From assembly GCA_935421135.1 (NCBI GenBank), contig OW285191.1, forward strand, positions 5,403,504 to 5,467,503: a stretch of 64,000 nt of DNA, in the 5' to 3' direction. Made by a program: the position numbers and the translations under genes. The notes under the pieces were generated by a model that was given only the letters and a program-made list of their open reading frames with translations, was not told the DNA's origin and did no database searches. Shown here in pieces: positions 1-10,361 of the stretch. Positions within the stretch are counted from its first letter, which is position 1. Each line of letters opens with the position of its first letter. This DNA is from Bugulina stolonifera. Its lineage: Eukaryota > Bryozoa > Gymnolaemata > Cheilostomatida > Bugulidae.

Positions 1-205
1 TGTGGGGAGTTTGCTCGACAATTTCTGCCATAATTTCTCTACGCATTGGAAAAACAAGAAGCTCTGACCACTATCGCTATCACTCGCCAGGAAACGAGTC
101 TTTTCATGCCCTTACATGCAAAGTGAGTAAAGTCACCATACCACACAACTTTGGTAAAAATTTACAGGCCTAGGATTTGGCCTTACGCAATTTGCTTGAA
201 CTTAC

Positions 206-260
206 CTAGCGCAAGCCATGAAGTAGCAGTAAATACGAATATCAAAACAAGAAACTTCAT
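206..260 (-). CDS. Signal-peptide exon of a six-cysteine secreted peptide gene (partial, runs off window)
   Basis: The minus strand reads MKFLVLIFVFTATSWLALG from the ATG at 260-258 and meets a GTAAGT donor at 205-204, leaving a 55-nt first exon that ends in phase 1. Length, phase and the hydrophobic MKFL start match the first exons of the peptide genes at 13,060, 17,177, 21,047, 31,654 and 33,162, and the sequence is closest to the 21,047 and 33,162 members (ending WLxLG). The cysteine exon should lie to the left. Nothing in bases 1-205 resembles it, so it is probably outside the window. The call rests on family resemblance of the signal exon only. Confidence 0.6.
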
Positions 261-1258
261 TTCGAATAACGAGCTGGAACACTGGTAGAACTTTATTACT
301 GTCTCACTGCTTAAGTGCGTAGAATAATATAATCGTCGGTCAAATATTATATATTTATCACTCACAATTATAGATACCAATCAAACCATCACAATGTGCT
401 GATTTTGTTCTACTGTATGTAGATTGTATATGTCATATACATTATACAATACAATTGAGAATGTCAGTTTTTTTTTTCTGAATGCAGCTAATTATATATT
501 GTGAACACAATTAAAGTATAATTACTATGATGCATTAAATAGCAATAATATTATATGTGTAAACAGAAAACAGACAATACAATCGTGACCTCAAGTGCAT
601 ACAATCAGTACATGAAGCATTTGTATTGGCAACTATTTATTATGATATTATACATGTAATTATACATCCAAATAGATTCCAAATTTAGAATTTTCAGATT
701 TTTATGATTGGAGATGATACACATGTGTATTGTCTTCTGGATTTTTCATTCAAAAAATTATTTTTCTATTGGATTTTATGTGTTGTTAAAAAGTTGTTAT
801 GCTATCTTTAAAAAATGAAGATAGAAACTCTAAATAGGTCCGACACTATAACATTACAACATGTGTGGTCTATCAGGAAGAGCACACACTGTTAGGGCAT
901 ACCAGTCACTTATTTGTTCAGCATAAAAAGATAGTTGTGCGGCTAGAACTGAGGTGTCAACCTACTTTACAGGATTTTAGAATGAGTGTGGCTGGCCCCG
1001 TAATTGCAGTGACTAAATTTTCAACCGCAGCTCTAAACACAGGAAATCAGGAAACCGTGTATGTCCCTTCTCTTCTTTATTGAAGTAAGCTGGTAAAAAC
1101 TGTAGAATAGTGAAAGATTGTGATTATATAGAACTAGTAATACAGTATGAGGTTGTTACATTAAAACAGTACAATATGCAAACACAAAATAAAGTAATAA
1201 AATTGACATAAAGTTGGCAAGTGAATTAATGTAACAGTGTAAAATATAAAAAGTATAA
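261..1258. other. Intergenic, no gene seen
   Basis: Upstream flank of the 206-260 exon and left flank of the DNA transposon. A short reading frame at 865-1,083 has no recognisable motif or splice context. Nothing else stands out apart from AT-rich tracts. Confidence 0.5.
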
Positions 1259-1262
1259 TTAA

Positions 1263-1322
1263 ACTATGCCTATATTTGGCACTTTTTGCAAGATATTTAA
1301 GTAGCAGTACCCTTAATGCTCC
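1263..1322 (+). repeat. Left terminal inverted repeat of Kolobok-like transposon
   Basis: Sixty bases starting ACTATGCC and including TTTGGCACTTT and GTAGCAGTACCCTTAATG. It pairs with 9,721-9,780 in reverse complement with seven mismatches. TTAA lies immediately outside at 1,259-1,262. Confidence 0.9.
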
Positions 1323-1639
1323 ATTTTGTACAAGTTTTTTACTCCAAGTTGCTGCTGTTAGTTAATAAAAGATGCATAAATTATGTAGGGGTCCAAAAAC
1401 GCAAAATATCCGCCATTGCAAAATCTATTGTGTAACAGCTAAATTATGTCCAATCAAGTGATAAGAGGCTGTAAAGACAGGCTGCAGAAAAGCCGCTATA
1501 GCTTTCGGGAAAAGAAAATAAGGGACCAATTAGATGCTTGTTTGCATAGCTGCTGCATGCGTCTGTGGGCTCGGTAGATTATAGTGTTGGATCCCTGTAT
1601 TTATATTTTCTGTTGCTAGCTGTAATGCATCTTGACTAA

Positions 1640-1777
1640 TGTTTAGTGCTATCTAGGTTCCCACGCTATACAGACTCCATCGCCACCAAGGTTATCTTGA
1701 TTTCCACCACGCTTCACCCAAAAGAAGAGTTATCAAATCCATTGGTATTATTCTGTGCTATCTTCAACCTAAACCTG
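1640..1777 (+). other. Possible 5' untranslated exon of the P2X7-like gene
   Basis: A stretch of less AT-rich sequence without an ATG in a usable frame ends at a good donor (CTGCA|GTAAGTA, intron from 1,778). The coding part of the gene starts immediately after an acceptor (TTTTATAG|ATG at 2,239), so an upstream non-coding exon is expected, and this is the best candidate. The 5' end is not defined. Confidence 0.35.
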
Positions 1778-2238
1778 CAGTAAGTATGATTATCTAAAGA
1801 AGTAAAGCTATGAATTTACTGAAGAACTGAACAATTACTTTATGCAAAGCTAAAATAGTTTGATTAGCTTGTAAATACAATATCAATAATAAATAAAATA
1901 TCAATATAATAATTATATTTTTATTATTAATAAGTAAAGTTATGCTTATTTTTACTAAAGAGATCTACTATACTATACCACAACCAAGCCAGGACAATTT
2001 TTTAGATGTTTTAGCATAACATATTCAAATATACTTGTAATAATATAAGTATTATATATCTAGGCCTATGTAATGTATATGTAATTATAAAACAATTAAT
2101 TATTTCAGAAGTCAAATAAAGTAATTTTTCACATCATCTGACATATAAATCTTATATTTGAATTAATTATTGCTGCATGCCACCCAGAAATGCATATAAC
2201 ATTCATGCTGCTATTCTTCGATATTTCGTATTTTATAG

Positions 2239-3046
2239 ATGAGTTCAAAAAATAATCAAACCATTGTTCGGGAATGGGGCGATGAACCCTTGTTGAGAGA
2301 AGAAGTGATAGAACAGGAAATGGTAAGTTCAGCCTTGAGTCAACCCACAGTAGGTATGCCCAAATTATCATGTTCACCTGATGCCTTTAGATCAACTTGT
2401 AACTTGTTGGTATTGCTATCTACATGCTCAGAGTTTTTATTTACTGAAATACAAACATTTTCAGGCCTGTGATCCAGCACCAGTGGAAGAATGGTGTAGC
2501 TGCGGGAAGTGCCATGCTTGGCCTTCTAATGACATGAACATCTGCTGCAGAAGTCATCCTATTTGGGACACCCGTAGTGGAGACATGCAGTGCATTACTA
2601 TGTGCCAAAACATTCACCAGCTACTCCAACCTGCCCCATTGAGGATGATGTACCACAACTACACAGCCTACCACAGTAAGTTTCTAAGCTGTATGGACAT
2701 GGCTAACCTAATTTCAATGTCAACTAGTGAAATTGTATGGATTTTTTTAACAATCTTGTGATTATCAATTTTAGGACCAGTATATCCAGATGCGGAATCG
2801 CTAGTACCAGGCCACAACTACACCCAGGAGCAGATCGACGAATTGGTTAATAACCAACAGAGACTATGTGCCTACAGGTCACTAGTATTCTGGGCCTACC
2901 CCAGGCTTAGGCGTGGTGAGAGGAAACCTCTGCCATCATGTTTATACTTGATGGTCAGAGCCCAGTTCAACTCTATGGATGAGGACATCTGGGCGGACTA
3001 TAACCACACTGTCTACACAGAAAGAGGGGTAGATGGCGATATGTAA
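2239..3046 (+). CDS. P2X7 C-terminal (ballast)-domain-like zinc protein, transposon-borne
   Basis: Three exons (2,239-2,322; 2,465-2,675; 2,775-3,046) with GT-AG borders join in frame to 188 residues. A cysteine cluster at residues 38-56 (W-C-S-C-G-K-C, then a CC pair) is followed by a C-terminal block with CAYRSLVFWAYPRLRRGE, LPSC and VRAQF. This is the layout of the cytosolic ballast domain of vertebrate P2X7 receptors, which binds zinc; no membrane segments are present, so this is the stand-alone domain and not an ion channel. The gene lies within the TTAA-flanked transposon, 208 bp from the convergent transposase gene's stop, which suggests an accessory role in transposition. That role is inference; the family call rests on motif resemblance. 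No stop or frameshift breaks the frame. Confidence 0.72.
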
Positions 3047-3086
3047 TTGTAATTATGTATTATACAAATGTACATGTGTATCCTGA

Positions 3087-3092
3087 AATAAA
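3087..3092 (+). terminator. Polyadenylation signal AATAAA of the P2X7-like gene
   Basis: AATAAA lies 41 bases after the stop codon at 3,046 and before the convergent transposase stop. Confidence 0.5.
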
Positions 3093-3254
3093 TATATCTT
3101 CGGACTCAATTTAACACCTGTAACTTGTGAATACAAATTATGTAACACAATTTATATAAACCCATGATTATTTAGGGCTGATAAGCAAAATAATAGTATA
3201 TAATAAAAGCAATACAATGTAAGAGATGAATACTGGAGGTTTTGAGAGATACTT

Positions 3255-6200
3255 CTAGCTGTACTCCTCGACTGGTATATAATGGGGCTTGAGCCTACAT
3301 CCCCTTGTCTGAACTTGCTCAGCTAATTCAGCAATGCTGGAGTATTCTGGTCCAGTAGAGGCTTGGGTGGGAGGCTGCCAGGTATCCCATTCAGGTTTGG
3401 TGTTGCTCACTATGTGAGCTTCTAACTCATGGAAAAGGTCATCGACATATCCTGAAACCAGGAACAGCAGTTTATATTTACTAACTAGTAGTTTACTAAC
3501 TGTAGTTTAATTCTACTGAGTGGAAATGGCTAGTGCATAACAGATCGAGGTACGAGTCCCCTTGAACAACTTCACACATTACATAGATAGACTAGCAATG
3601 CTTGCAATCATAAAATTACACTTACTATATGTAGCATCTACTCTTCTTGTCACTGCTTTGGGAACCAAGGCAGTGGCTTTTGACCTCGCAACTTGATAGA
3701 GTGGAGTGCCATCTTTTTTCAGCTTGATAGAGCGCTGGCAGTTTTCATTGTGCAGCATCACAGTTAGCTGCACCCTAAAAGTTATCACTTGGTTTAACAT
3801 ACCAGAAACTATTTTGATATTTGATAATACATCTAACACATTGACAAGTTGTGGTGTGGGCACGTAATGTAGTTTCTGCAAAGTTGCTAATTCAGTAGTT
3901 AAGAAATAACACACAATACTTTATCTTCCTCACCTAGATACTTGACCATGATAGCTGAAACCTTCCATCTTGGGTGCATAGCGGTTCATTACAGAGTGAT
4001 ATGATTCCAACTCTGATGTAGCAAATTCACCGGCCATGCCAATTGCCTTGATCAGTCTGTTGTTCAACAGAATCTTGGCTACATCTTGATATAATATGGT
4101 TCCTATGACAAATTACAAGTTATATGTATATCTACATGAGAGAAGGCAATTCTGTCATTCAGAAGGTACATAATACCTACATATGCGCAAGAGCCATATT
4201 AATTTATTTTCTTCAAAGTACTTACGCTGATCCAGCCAGCCTCTGCGCCACCTATTTCCTTCTTCGTCTACCACAACGTCAGGTAGTTCTTCATGCTGGC
4301 ATGACCGGTAGAACTTGTTGTGTTGGTGAGTGTGTATGTTGCATATATGATTCATGACAGATGTCCACATCTCCGTTCTCAGCTCAGTATTTCGCTCAGT
4401 TGAGCAAACAGATTTGTAGAGATGGTTGATAATAGATGGTATCCATTTTAAACACCATCTTGTTGATACGCTCTTAATGAACAGCTTGTTCAGCTTCTTT
4501 TTGATGCCTATAAAATTTACAAGTTATACAAATATATCAAGTGTATTTTGCCATTTTATTTGCTATAGCCACACATGATGTAGGGTGCTACTTAGAGACT
4601 GGGTGGTGGTGCGTATACAGTCAAAGCTACATAGAATTATCTACAACTTGGTTACCTTTGGCCACATGCCATGTGTCAAAATAATGTACAACCTTCCACT
4701 CTTCACGCAAGTACTTGGCTATGGACAGGTGCTGGTCAGTAGTTAGTGATACTACTTGGAGAGCTGCCAATTCTACTTCCTCCCTGCATCTGATAAGTCC
4801 TTCAAGCTCCATTGCCTGTGATGAGCCAGTCTCTGTACACTAAAAATGAAATAATTCACAGGAGGTAACATACAGGCTACCACATGTACAACTGCTAAAC
4901 TGTGTACATACACTCCTTACTTGAAATGCAGTAAAGTTTCACTATAATTATTTACCTTTATCACCTGGCAGGAGATAATTAAGGAGGTTTCTGCATCCAT
5001 GACAGTATAGCACCCATGTAAGGCTGTGTGACCTGGACTGTCAAACCGACCATCTCCATGCAGATTGAGTGGCCGGTCCGCTAGAAATTGCTGTGCATCG
5101 GTCATCTTTCTTGCAAAGACTGATCTAATAACCTTCAAATTACAGTCAGCTGTTAGCACAATATACAACAGTAGTAACCATAATTCACATTATGGAAAAA
5201 ATTTGTTAGGTAATACAAATGCATTGCCACACTTCAAAATTCGATAATGCCAATTAGCTTACCCCGTGCAGATATGTTCTTTGGTGTTGAAAGAAAGTGC
5301 TTGGAGATGGGCACACAACACAGAGCATACTCATTGCTCGCAAAAACTTGGATGGAAGCGAGCCACTGAATAGTATCACAGCAGAGAGAAGGATGTTGAT
5401 TAATGGCTTCTCCTCATGTTTTTCACTGGTTTCCCAGAAACGGGCGTGTCTGCACCCCTTGTTACTACATCGGCAGCAGAACTTGACATAAGCCCCCTGG
5501 CGAGACTGAACTTCGACATCGCTGTGGGAGCTACAGTGCTCACAAGTAGAGAGGAGTTCCATAAGTTTGCTGTGAGTCACAATATACTTGGTCTCGTCAA
5601 ACCATTGGCCACGACTGCAATGTATACAAACAAGATTCCTCTATTTAATTGCATGTAACAGTGCATGGAACAGGTTAATGCGAATGTTGCAGTAGATTGT
5701 CTATATTCATTGCATAGCATGAATTATATATTTTGTGGCCTGTTCAGCTAAGCCGATATGTTGAACCTCATTGACCCCTCACCATATTTATATAGCTTGC
5801 CTTACCTCTGCTTGTATAGTGTCTGGTTCTCCTCCATCTCTTCGAATGCGACATCCTGGTCGTCTCTGTCAGGCAACCACTCTGGGTCCTGAGCAAACTA
5901 AATAACAGTATCAAAACACAGTGAATAACAGAAGATGCATGTATGCTAACAACCCAATAGTCGAAAAGAGCAATTGGGAAACCCCAATACTGGTTCATGC
6001 AAACTACCTTGTCATTGACAGCAGGTAGCTCGTCTTCTGACTCAGAAACCTCACTCTCTGTATCTTCGATAGTGGTCTGCGTAGTTGCCTCTGAGCAGGC
6101 ACTTGTTACTGCGTCTTGGATCACCTCATTAGACACATCCTCCTGAACAGCTTCAAGAGTTTGTGAGATTAGCCTCTCCTGCTGTTGAGTTACAGGTTCA

Positions 6201-7737
6201 ATGTCTTTGCTACAATTGAATATAAAATGGTTTAAGCTAAATGACTATGGCGCTATTGCAAAGTAACGCAAGGCTTGGTATCCGTTTCAGTTCCATGAGA
6301 CACACATATGCACCACATAGAGAAATTAAAATTATAGAAATACACTTACAGGTTATACTGTGTTGCCTTAGATCGGACCTTGCATACTTTGACATTCCGC
6401 AGTGTTTGTACTGCTTTAGTTTGTGAGGAGGAGATCGAGATTGGCATTCCTATTGCCTCAGGTGGCTTGATCCGAGGAACTGTGGTGGTACGAGGCACTT
6501 TTGGAGGTCTAAAATTGCACATACATACATGTATACACTTGCATTATATTAAGGTAATTATTCATTGCCTGGGCTATACTTTTACACCAAAAATGTTATG
6601 TAGCACAAAGATAACCATAAATTATGTCTGCTTGTACTGTATACTAATGATAAGATACCTAGACAGTATTCTAACAACAGAAACAAGAGAATCTCATGTT
6701 AGACAGTGTAACAAAGAATAGTAGCTAATGCTAGGCAGTATAATTATACCTAGATAAGGTCAACTAGTACAATAAAGTGATAACTAGTTTAGGTAATAAT
6801 AGAACTGTTGGTAGGGTAGTCTAAGAGACAAAGTAGAGACAAATGTACAAAAGTAGTAAAGTATATGCACACATATAATTATAGTAATAGATAGTGTGCA
6901 ATAATTTGCTTGTAGAACAGCATTACAAGCAAATTATTGTACACTATCTATTACTATAATTATGTGTGTGCATATATTTCACTACTTTTGTACATTTGTC
7001 TCTACTTTGTTTCTTAGACTACCCTACCAACAGTTCTATTATTACCTAAACTGGTTATCACTTTATTGTACTAGTTGACCTTATCTAGGTATAATTATAT
7101 TGCCTAGCATTGGCTTCAATGAACATGATTTGGAATCTGTGCTGGCTGCAACTGCAAGAAATGGAACAAGTAGACCACTTACGGTTCGGACAATAGTTCT
7201 CTAATAATACCACGTCGTTCGCGTACATCAAGTGGTTGTTCAGAAGCAGCCTTCCTTGGTGAAAGCATCGTTTCTAATTGGCCAGGCTCCAGTTGAATAG
7301 ATGGCACAGCAGTTGTTGTCAACTTTAGCCTGTCATATGAACCGACAACAATGAGCTTATACAACACTACTATGCCCAATACAGAATCTGCAAACTTATG
7401 AATAAACTAAGAGTAATTTCGCCACCATCTCTAACTGCCACAACATACCAGTTATAGACAGTCATAGTTATCTATTAACAACAACAATTCCTAAGCATAC
7501 ACTGTACCTTATGGCTTCACTCCCCATAGTCTTGTACATTGCCAAGTTCTCAAAACTATCTTCTGAAAAATGTCTAAAACAGAGCCGGGAGCCACTGTTT
7601 GGTGTCCACTCACTTCCATCTTTGGCAAGCCGCCTCTGCCTCACAAATCGAGTCCATGCTCTATTTCGCCCAGCTTGCTTAGGCCAGGAAAATAAATGGT
7701 CCGTTGCATCACAGTTACCAGCAGCACAGATGATCAT
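3255..7737 (-). CDS. THAP + DDE transposase, intact, Kolobok-like
   Basis: Twelve minus-strand exons (7737-7508, 7329-7183, 6508-6350, 6209-6008, 5897-5806, 5614-5263, 5132-4956, 4839-4656, 4507-4226, 4102-3934, 3774-3626, 3451-3255) with GT-AG borders add to 2,340 nt, one frame of 779 residues with no break. Residues 1-77 are a THAP zinc finger (C4, C9, C53, H56; W44-T-P46), which would bind the transposon ends. Residues 130-265 are acidic and probably disordered. The catalytic half has HGDGRFDSPGH (D421 or D425), LTTDQH (D488), YFDTWHVAKG, HICNIHTH, and SELESYHS (E641), followed by MLHNENCQR. These match the D-D-E pattern of the THAP-linked transposase family found in Kolobok elements. The weakest splice site is the exon 7 acceptor (TTTGAAG|GTT). 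The start is the first ATG before the THAP cysteines. Intron 2 carries a 385-bp foldback. It could be domesticated, but the intact TIRs and TTAA argue for a resident transposon gene. Confidence 0.85.
6727..7111. repeat. Long foldback (385 bp hairpin) in transposase intron 2
   Basis: Two 188-bp arms (6,727-6,914 and 6,924-7,111) are inverted copies around a 9-base loop, with seven mismatches by eye, all transitions. No clear target duplication flanks it. It sits wholly within the intron between exons 2 and 3 of the minus-strand transposase. A foldback or MITE insertion is likely; an RNA copy would be a long double-stranded hairpin. Confidence 0.9.
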
Positions 7738-9720
7738 TGTGAATAGTTACTAAAATTACAATTTTATAGTTTTTACGAAAAATAACTACATGTATCCATT
7801 ATGTCTATTGTTACAGAAATGGTGCTGAACACCGAGCAATACCACTAATAATAATCAAAGCAACCATGTTTGCAATAAAAATCAACAATGATGCTCATGA
7901 GCACTAGTTGCGTCAATAGTCATGTAATCGCACAATTGCGATTCATATAGATTTAGTAGATTTAGTTGAAAGGTTGGAACAATAGAGCACAAGCTCAAAG
8001 AGTAACGAAAATTAGATAGTCAAACAGTGCTGCAATAGGCCTACATGGACAACTTGGAAATACACAGAAAACATTAATTGATTTGAATTTAAAAAATGGT
8101 AATCAAAGACATGGTGATGATTTTGCTTCAAGCTTACCTATAGGCTACAAAGTTTATAATTTACTGAGCTGTAGCTTACACTCACTGTGGGTGTAATAAC
8201 TTAATAAGAACATGGATAGCATAAATAGTAGCCAATAAATACAATATTAAAAACACAGATCTGATAGTAATAGCAAGTAAATAGAACTAATAAAAATATA
8301 GTAATATACCAGTTCTCACCACCTAGTGACCAAACTAGAGGACATAGGTTTGCTAGCAAACTGTCCTCCTTGGCAGTTCTTTGTACAACTGCTTATGGTT
8401 ATCCACAGCAGAGAGTGGATGAGAGCTTGGTAGCTATCTGGCTGAAAGCCTTGCCTTGTTTATTAACTTACATGTAGCTTCCTCTGATATTGCACAGAAA
8501 GCTATTTGTTTGTACCTCCTTGTAATACCAGGAAGCATGCAGCTGGAATCACTAAAACATGTTTTTGCTACACTAAAATTAAGCTATGAAAAGCCAACAT
8601 GCTAATAGGGACTTGCTATAAATAAATACAATCATTGTATTTATTTATAGCAAGTCCCTATTAGCATGTTGGCTTTTCATATTGCAGTGCATCACAACAT
8701 CATAATGTTGTACTTTGAATGGAATTTGGGCATTATAACCATACCGGACTTTATTTTTACTAATATTTTATCATTTGGGTACATTGTTATTCAATTTTAC
8801 ATTACATTAAATATACAATAAAAACAAGAAAAATAATTTAAATTTCGAAATATCTAATAGTATGTGGATTACATTATCTTATGTTATATAATATTATATA
8901 TGCAAGAAATTTCAATCTTTTGAATTTGTCCATTATAATTATTATAGATATATCTTTATTATTATTATTATGTTTATATTATAATAATATTAAATATATA
9001 TTTCCTTGGTTGATATTATATTTATTTATATTATTAAATTATTATTTTCAATTATTATTTTAATCTTTTGACTATGTTACTATCAATTATCAATAAGTGA
9101 AAGATAACAATTAAGATCAGATAATCACAGCAGCACTTTCAAGATTACAATCCACCCATACTAGGCTGATACTTACTCTGGAATTACTCTGAATCTACTC
9201 TGGAAAGACTTTGGAATTAACTAGGTGTGAGGAGTAACATGCAAGCAAGTGAGCAAGGATAATAGGAGTCAAATAAAGGAAATAGTTATGCGTGGAAATA
9301 AATGGAAACGGTGCTAGAATATTCGGCCAATCAAAATAGGTTTCACAATTCTACCCGAAGCCTTGCGCAAGAAAAAAATGCAGTTTTATATTTAGAAATT
9401 CTAAAGATTCATGGGGATATCTCAACTCATCTTTAGGTAGGTGTTAGCTGTGTAGCTTTTTTACTGATGTTTAGATTTTTGTGCAAGATGCCCCGATGAT
9501 TACTGAGTACTGGCCACTTGAAGACACGCTAAATTTTGCTCAAATCAGCATGGGCCCAATCAGAGGTCGCTAGTAGAAATTTATCTATGACATCACAAAT
9601 ATTACCCGCCATCGGGTCTTTAAATTATATCCGTTTTACATGGACCTGAAATGGATAAAAAAGCTTAGCTTTATTTTTCACTTGTGCAGAGGTTTATTTT
9701 TGAAAATAATTACATAGAAG
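7738..9720. other. Non-coding right part of the Kolobok-like element
   Basis: Lies upstream of the transposase start and should contain its promoter. No further coding exon is evident. It includes the 95-bp perfect hairpin at 8,586-8,680 and an almost pure A/T tract around 8,780-9,065. Confidence 0.5.
8586..8680. repeat. Perfect 47-bp-arm palindrome
   Basis: The sequence from ATGAAAAGCC to GGCTTTTCAT is a perfect inverted repeat, two 47-base arms around a single C at 8,633, with no mismatch seen. A perfect palindrome of this size implies recent origin or continuing correction. Confidence 0.92.
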
Positions 9721-9780
9721 GGAACATTAAGGGTACTGCTACCTAGATATCTTGCAGAAAGTGCCAAATGTTGCCATAGT
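9721..9780 (-). repeat. Right terminal inverted repeat of Kolobok-like transposon
   Basis: Reverse complement begins ACTATGGC and matches 1,263-1,322. TTAA follows at 9,781-9,784. Confidence 0.9.
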
Positions 9781-10019
9781 TTAAATAATGGCAGTGTAGT
9801 CACAATTGTGAAATATGAAACTGTATAGCCTACATATACATGTATATTGTACATGTATAATAAAATGTTTGCAAATCACTAAAAATATAGCTATTACATA
9901 TTCTAAATTACTAACCTCTTTACGGAGCTGCCATAACTTGGGATGATGAGTACTAACTGACTCTAGTAAAATATTAGAATAATATTATATAATAATAATA
10001 ATGATAATAATATAATATC

Positions 10020-10255
10020 CGTAGTGCCACACAGAATTCTTTAACGTGGCTGCCCAATAGCAGAGCTAGTCGAGGGGCCACCACGGCTCCTCGAGCTGGA
10101 TATTAGTATAGTTCGACATGGCACAGAAGGAAAACCTTGTTCGGGGCGAAAACCTCCAGGTCATTGGCGGGACTCGAACCCACATCCTTGCAGATAACTT
10201 GCGTCATTGCTACAAGACCAGAGTGACTTGTGCTAGACCACTCGGCCACCAACAT
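10020..10255 (-). repeat. tRNA-derived SINE
   Basis: On the minus strand a box-A-like TGGCCGAGTGGTCTAG (complement of 10,233-10,248) is followed about 55 bases later by a box-B-like GGTTCGAGTCCCGCC (within 10,166-10,181). The head resembles a leucine/serine-type tRNA, but the arms do not form a complete cloverleaf and a long unrelated body follows, so it is a SINE and not a tRNA gene. It is embedded between blocks of a 40-bp repeat. Confidence 0.6.
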
Positions 10256-10264
10256 CACTTCTTA

Positions 10265-10361
10265 GAGTGCTAACTGACTCTAGTAGACTGTTAAAATAAT
10301 ATTAGAGTGCTACCTGACTCTAGTAGACTGTTTGAATAATGTTAGTGTGCTACCTGACTCT
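10265..10361 (+). repeat. 40-bp tandem repeat, about 2.4 units
   Basis: Units begin GAGTGCTAACTGACTCTAG and recur at 10,265, 10,305 and, in part, 10,345. A related single unit lies at about 9,946, on the other side of the SINE. Confidence 0.65.

Larger units (their letters stand above)
1263..9780. mobile_element. Complete two-gene DNA transposon, Kolobok-like
   Basis: The element is 8,518 bp. It begins ACTATG and ends CATAGT, has 60-bp terminal inverted repeats (1,263-1,322 and 9,721-9,780, 53 of 60 positions matching by eye), and is flanked by TTAA on both sides (1,259-1,262 and 9,781-9,784). It carries a P2X7-C-terminal-like gene (plus, 2,239-3,046) and a THAP-DDE transposase gene (minus, 3,255-7,737) placed tail-to-tail. 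Kolobok elements are known for TTAA target duplications and THAP-bearing transposases; piggyBac also uses TTAA but has no THAP domain. With an unbroken transposase and matching ends, the copy looks recently mobile or still capable of moving. Other hairpin elements (6,727-7,111; 8,586-8,680) sit inside it. The superfamily name is inferred from TSD and domains; the boundaries are read directly. Confidence 0.88.

Noticed and set aside
865..1083. 72-codon plus-strand frame left of the transposon
   Set aside because: No homologous motif, no splice or promoter context.
10160..10255. Possible tRNA gene (Leu/Ser-like)
   Set aside because: Box A and box B are present but the acceptor and anticodon arms do not pair properly and extra sequence follows, so I call it a SINE.
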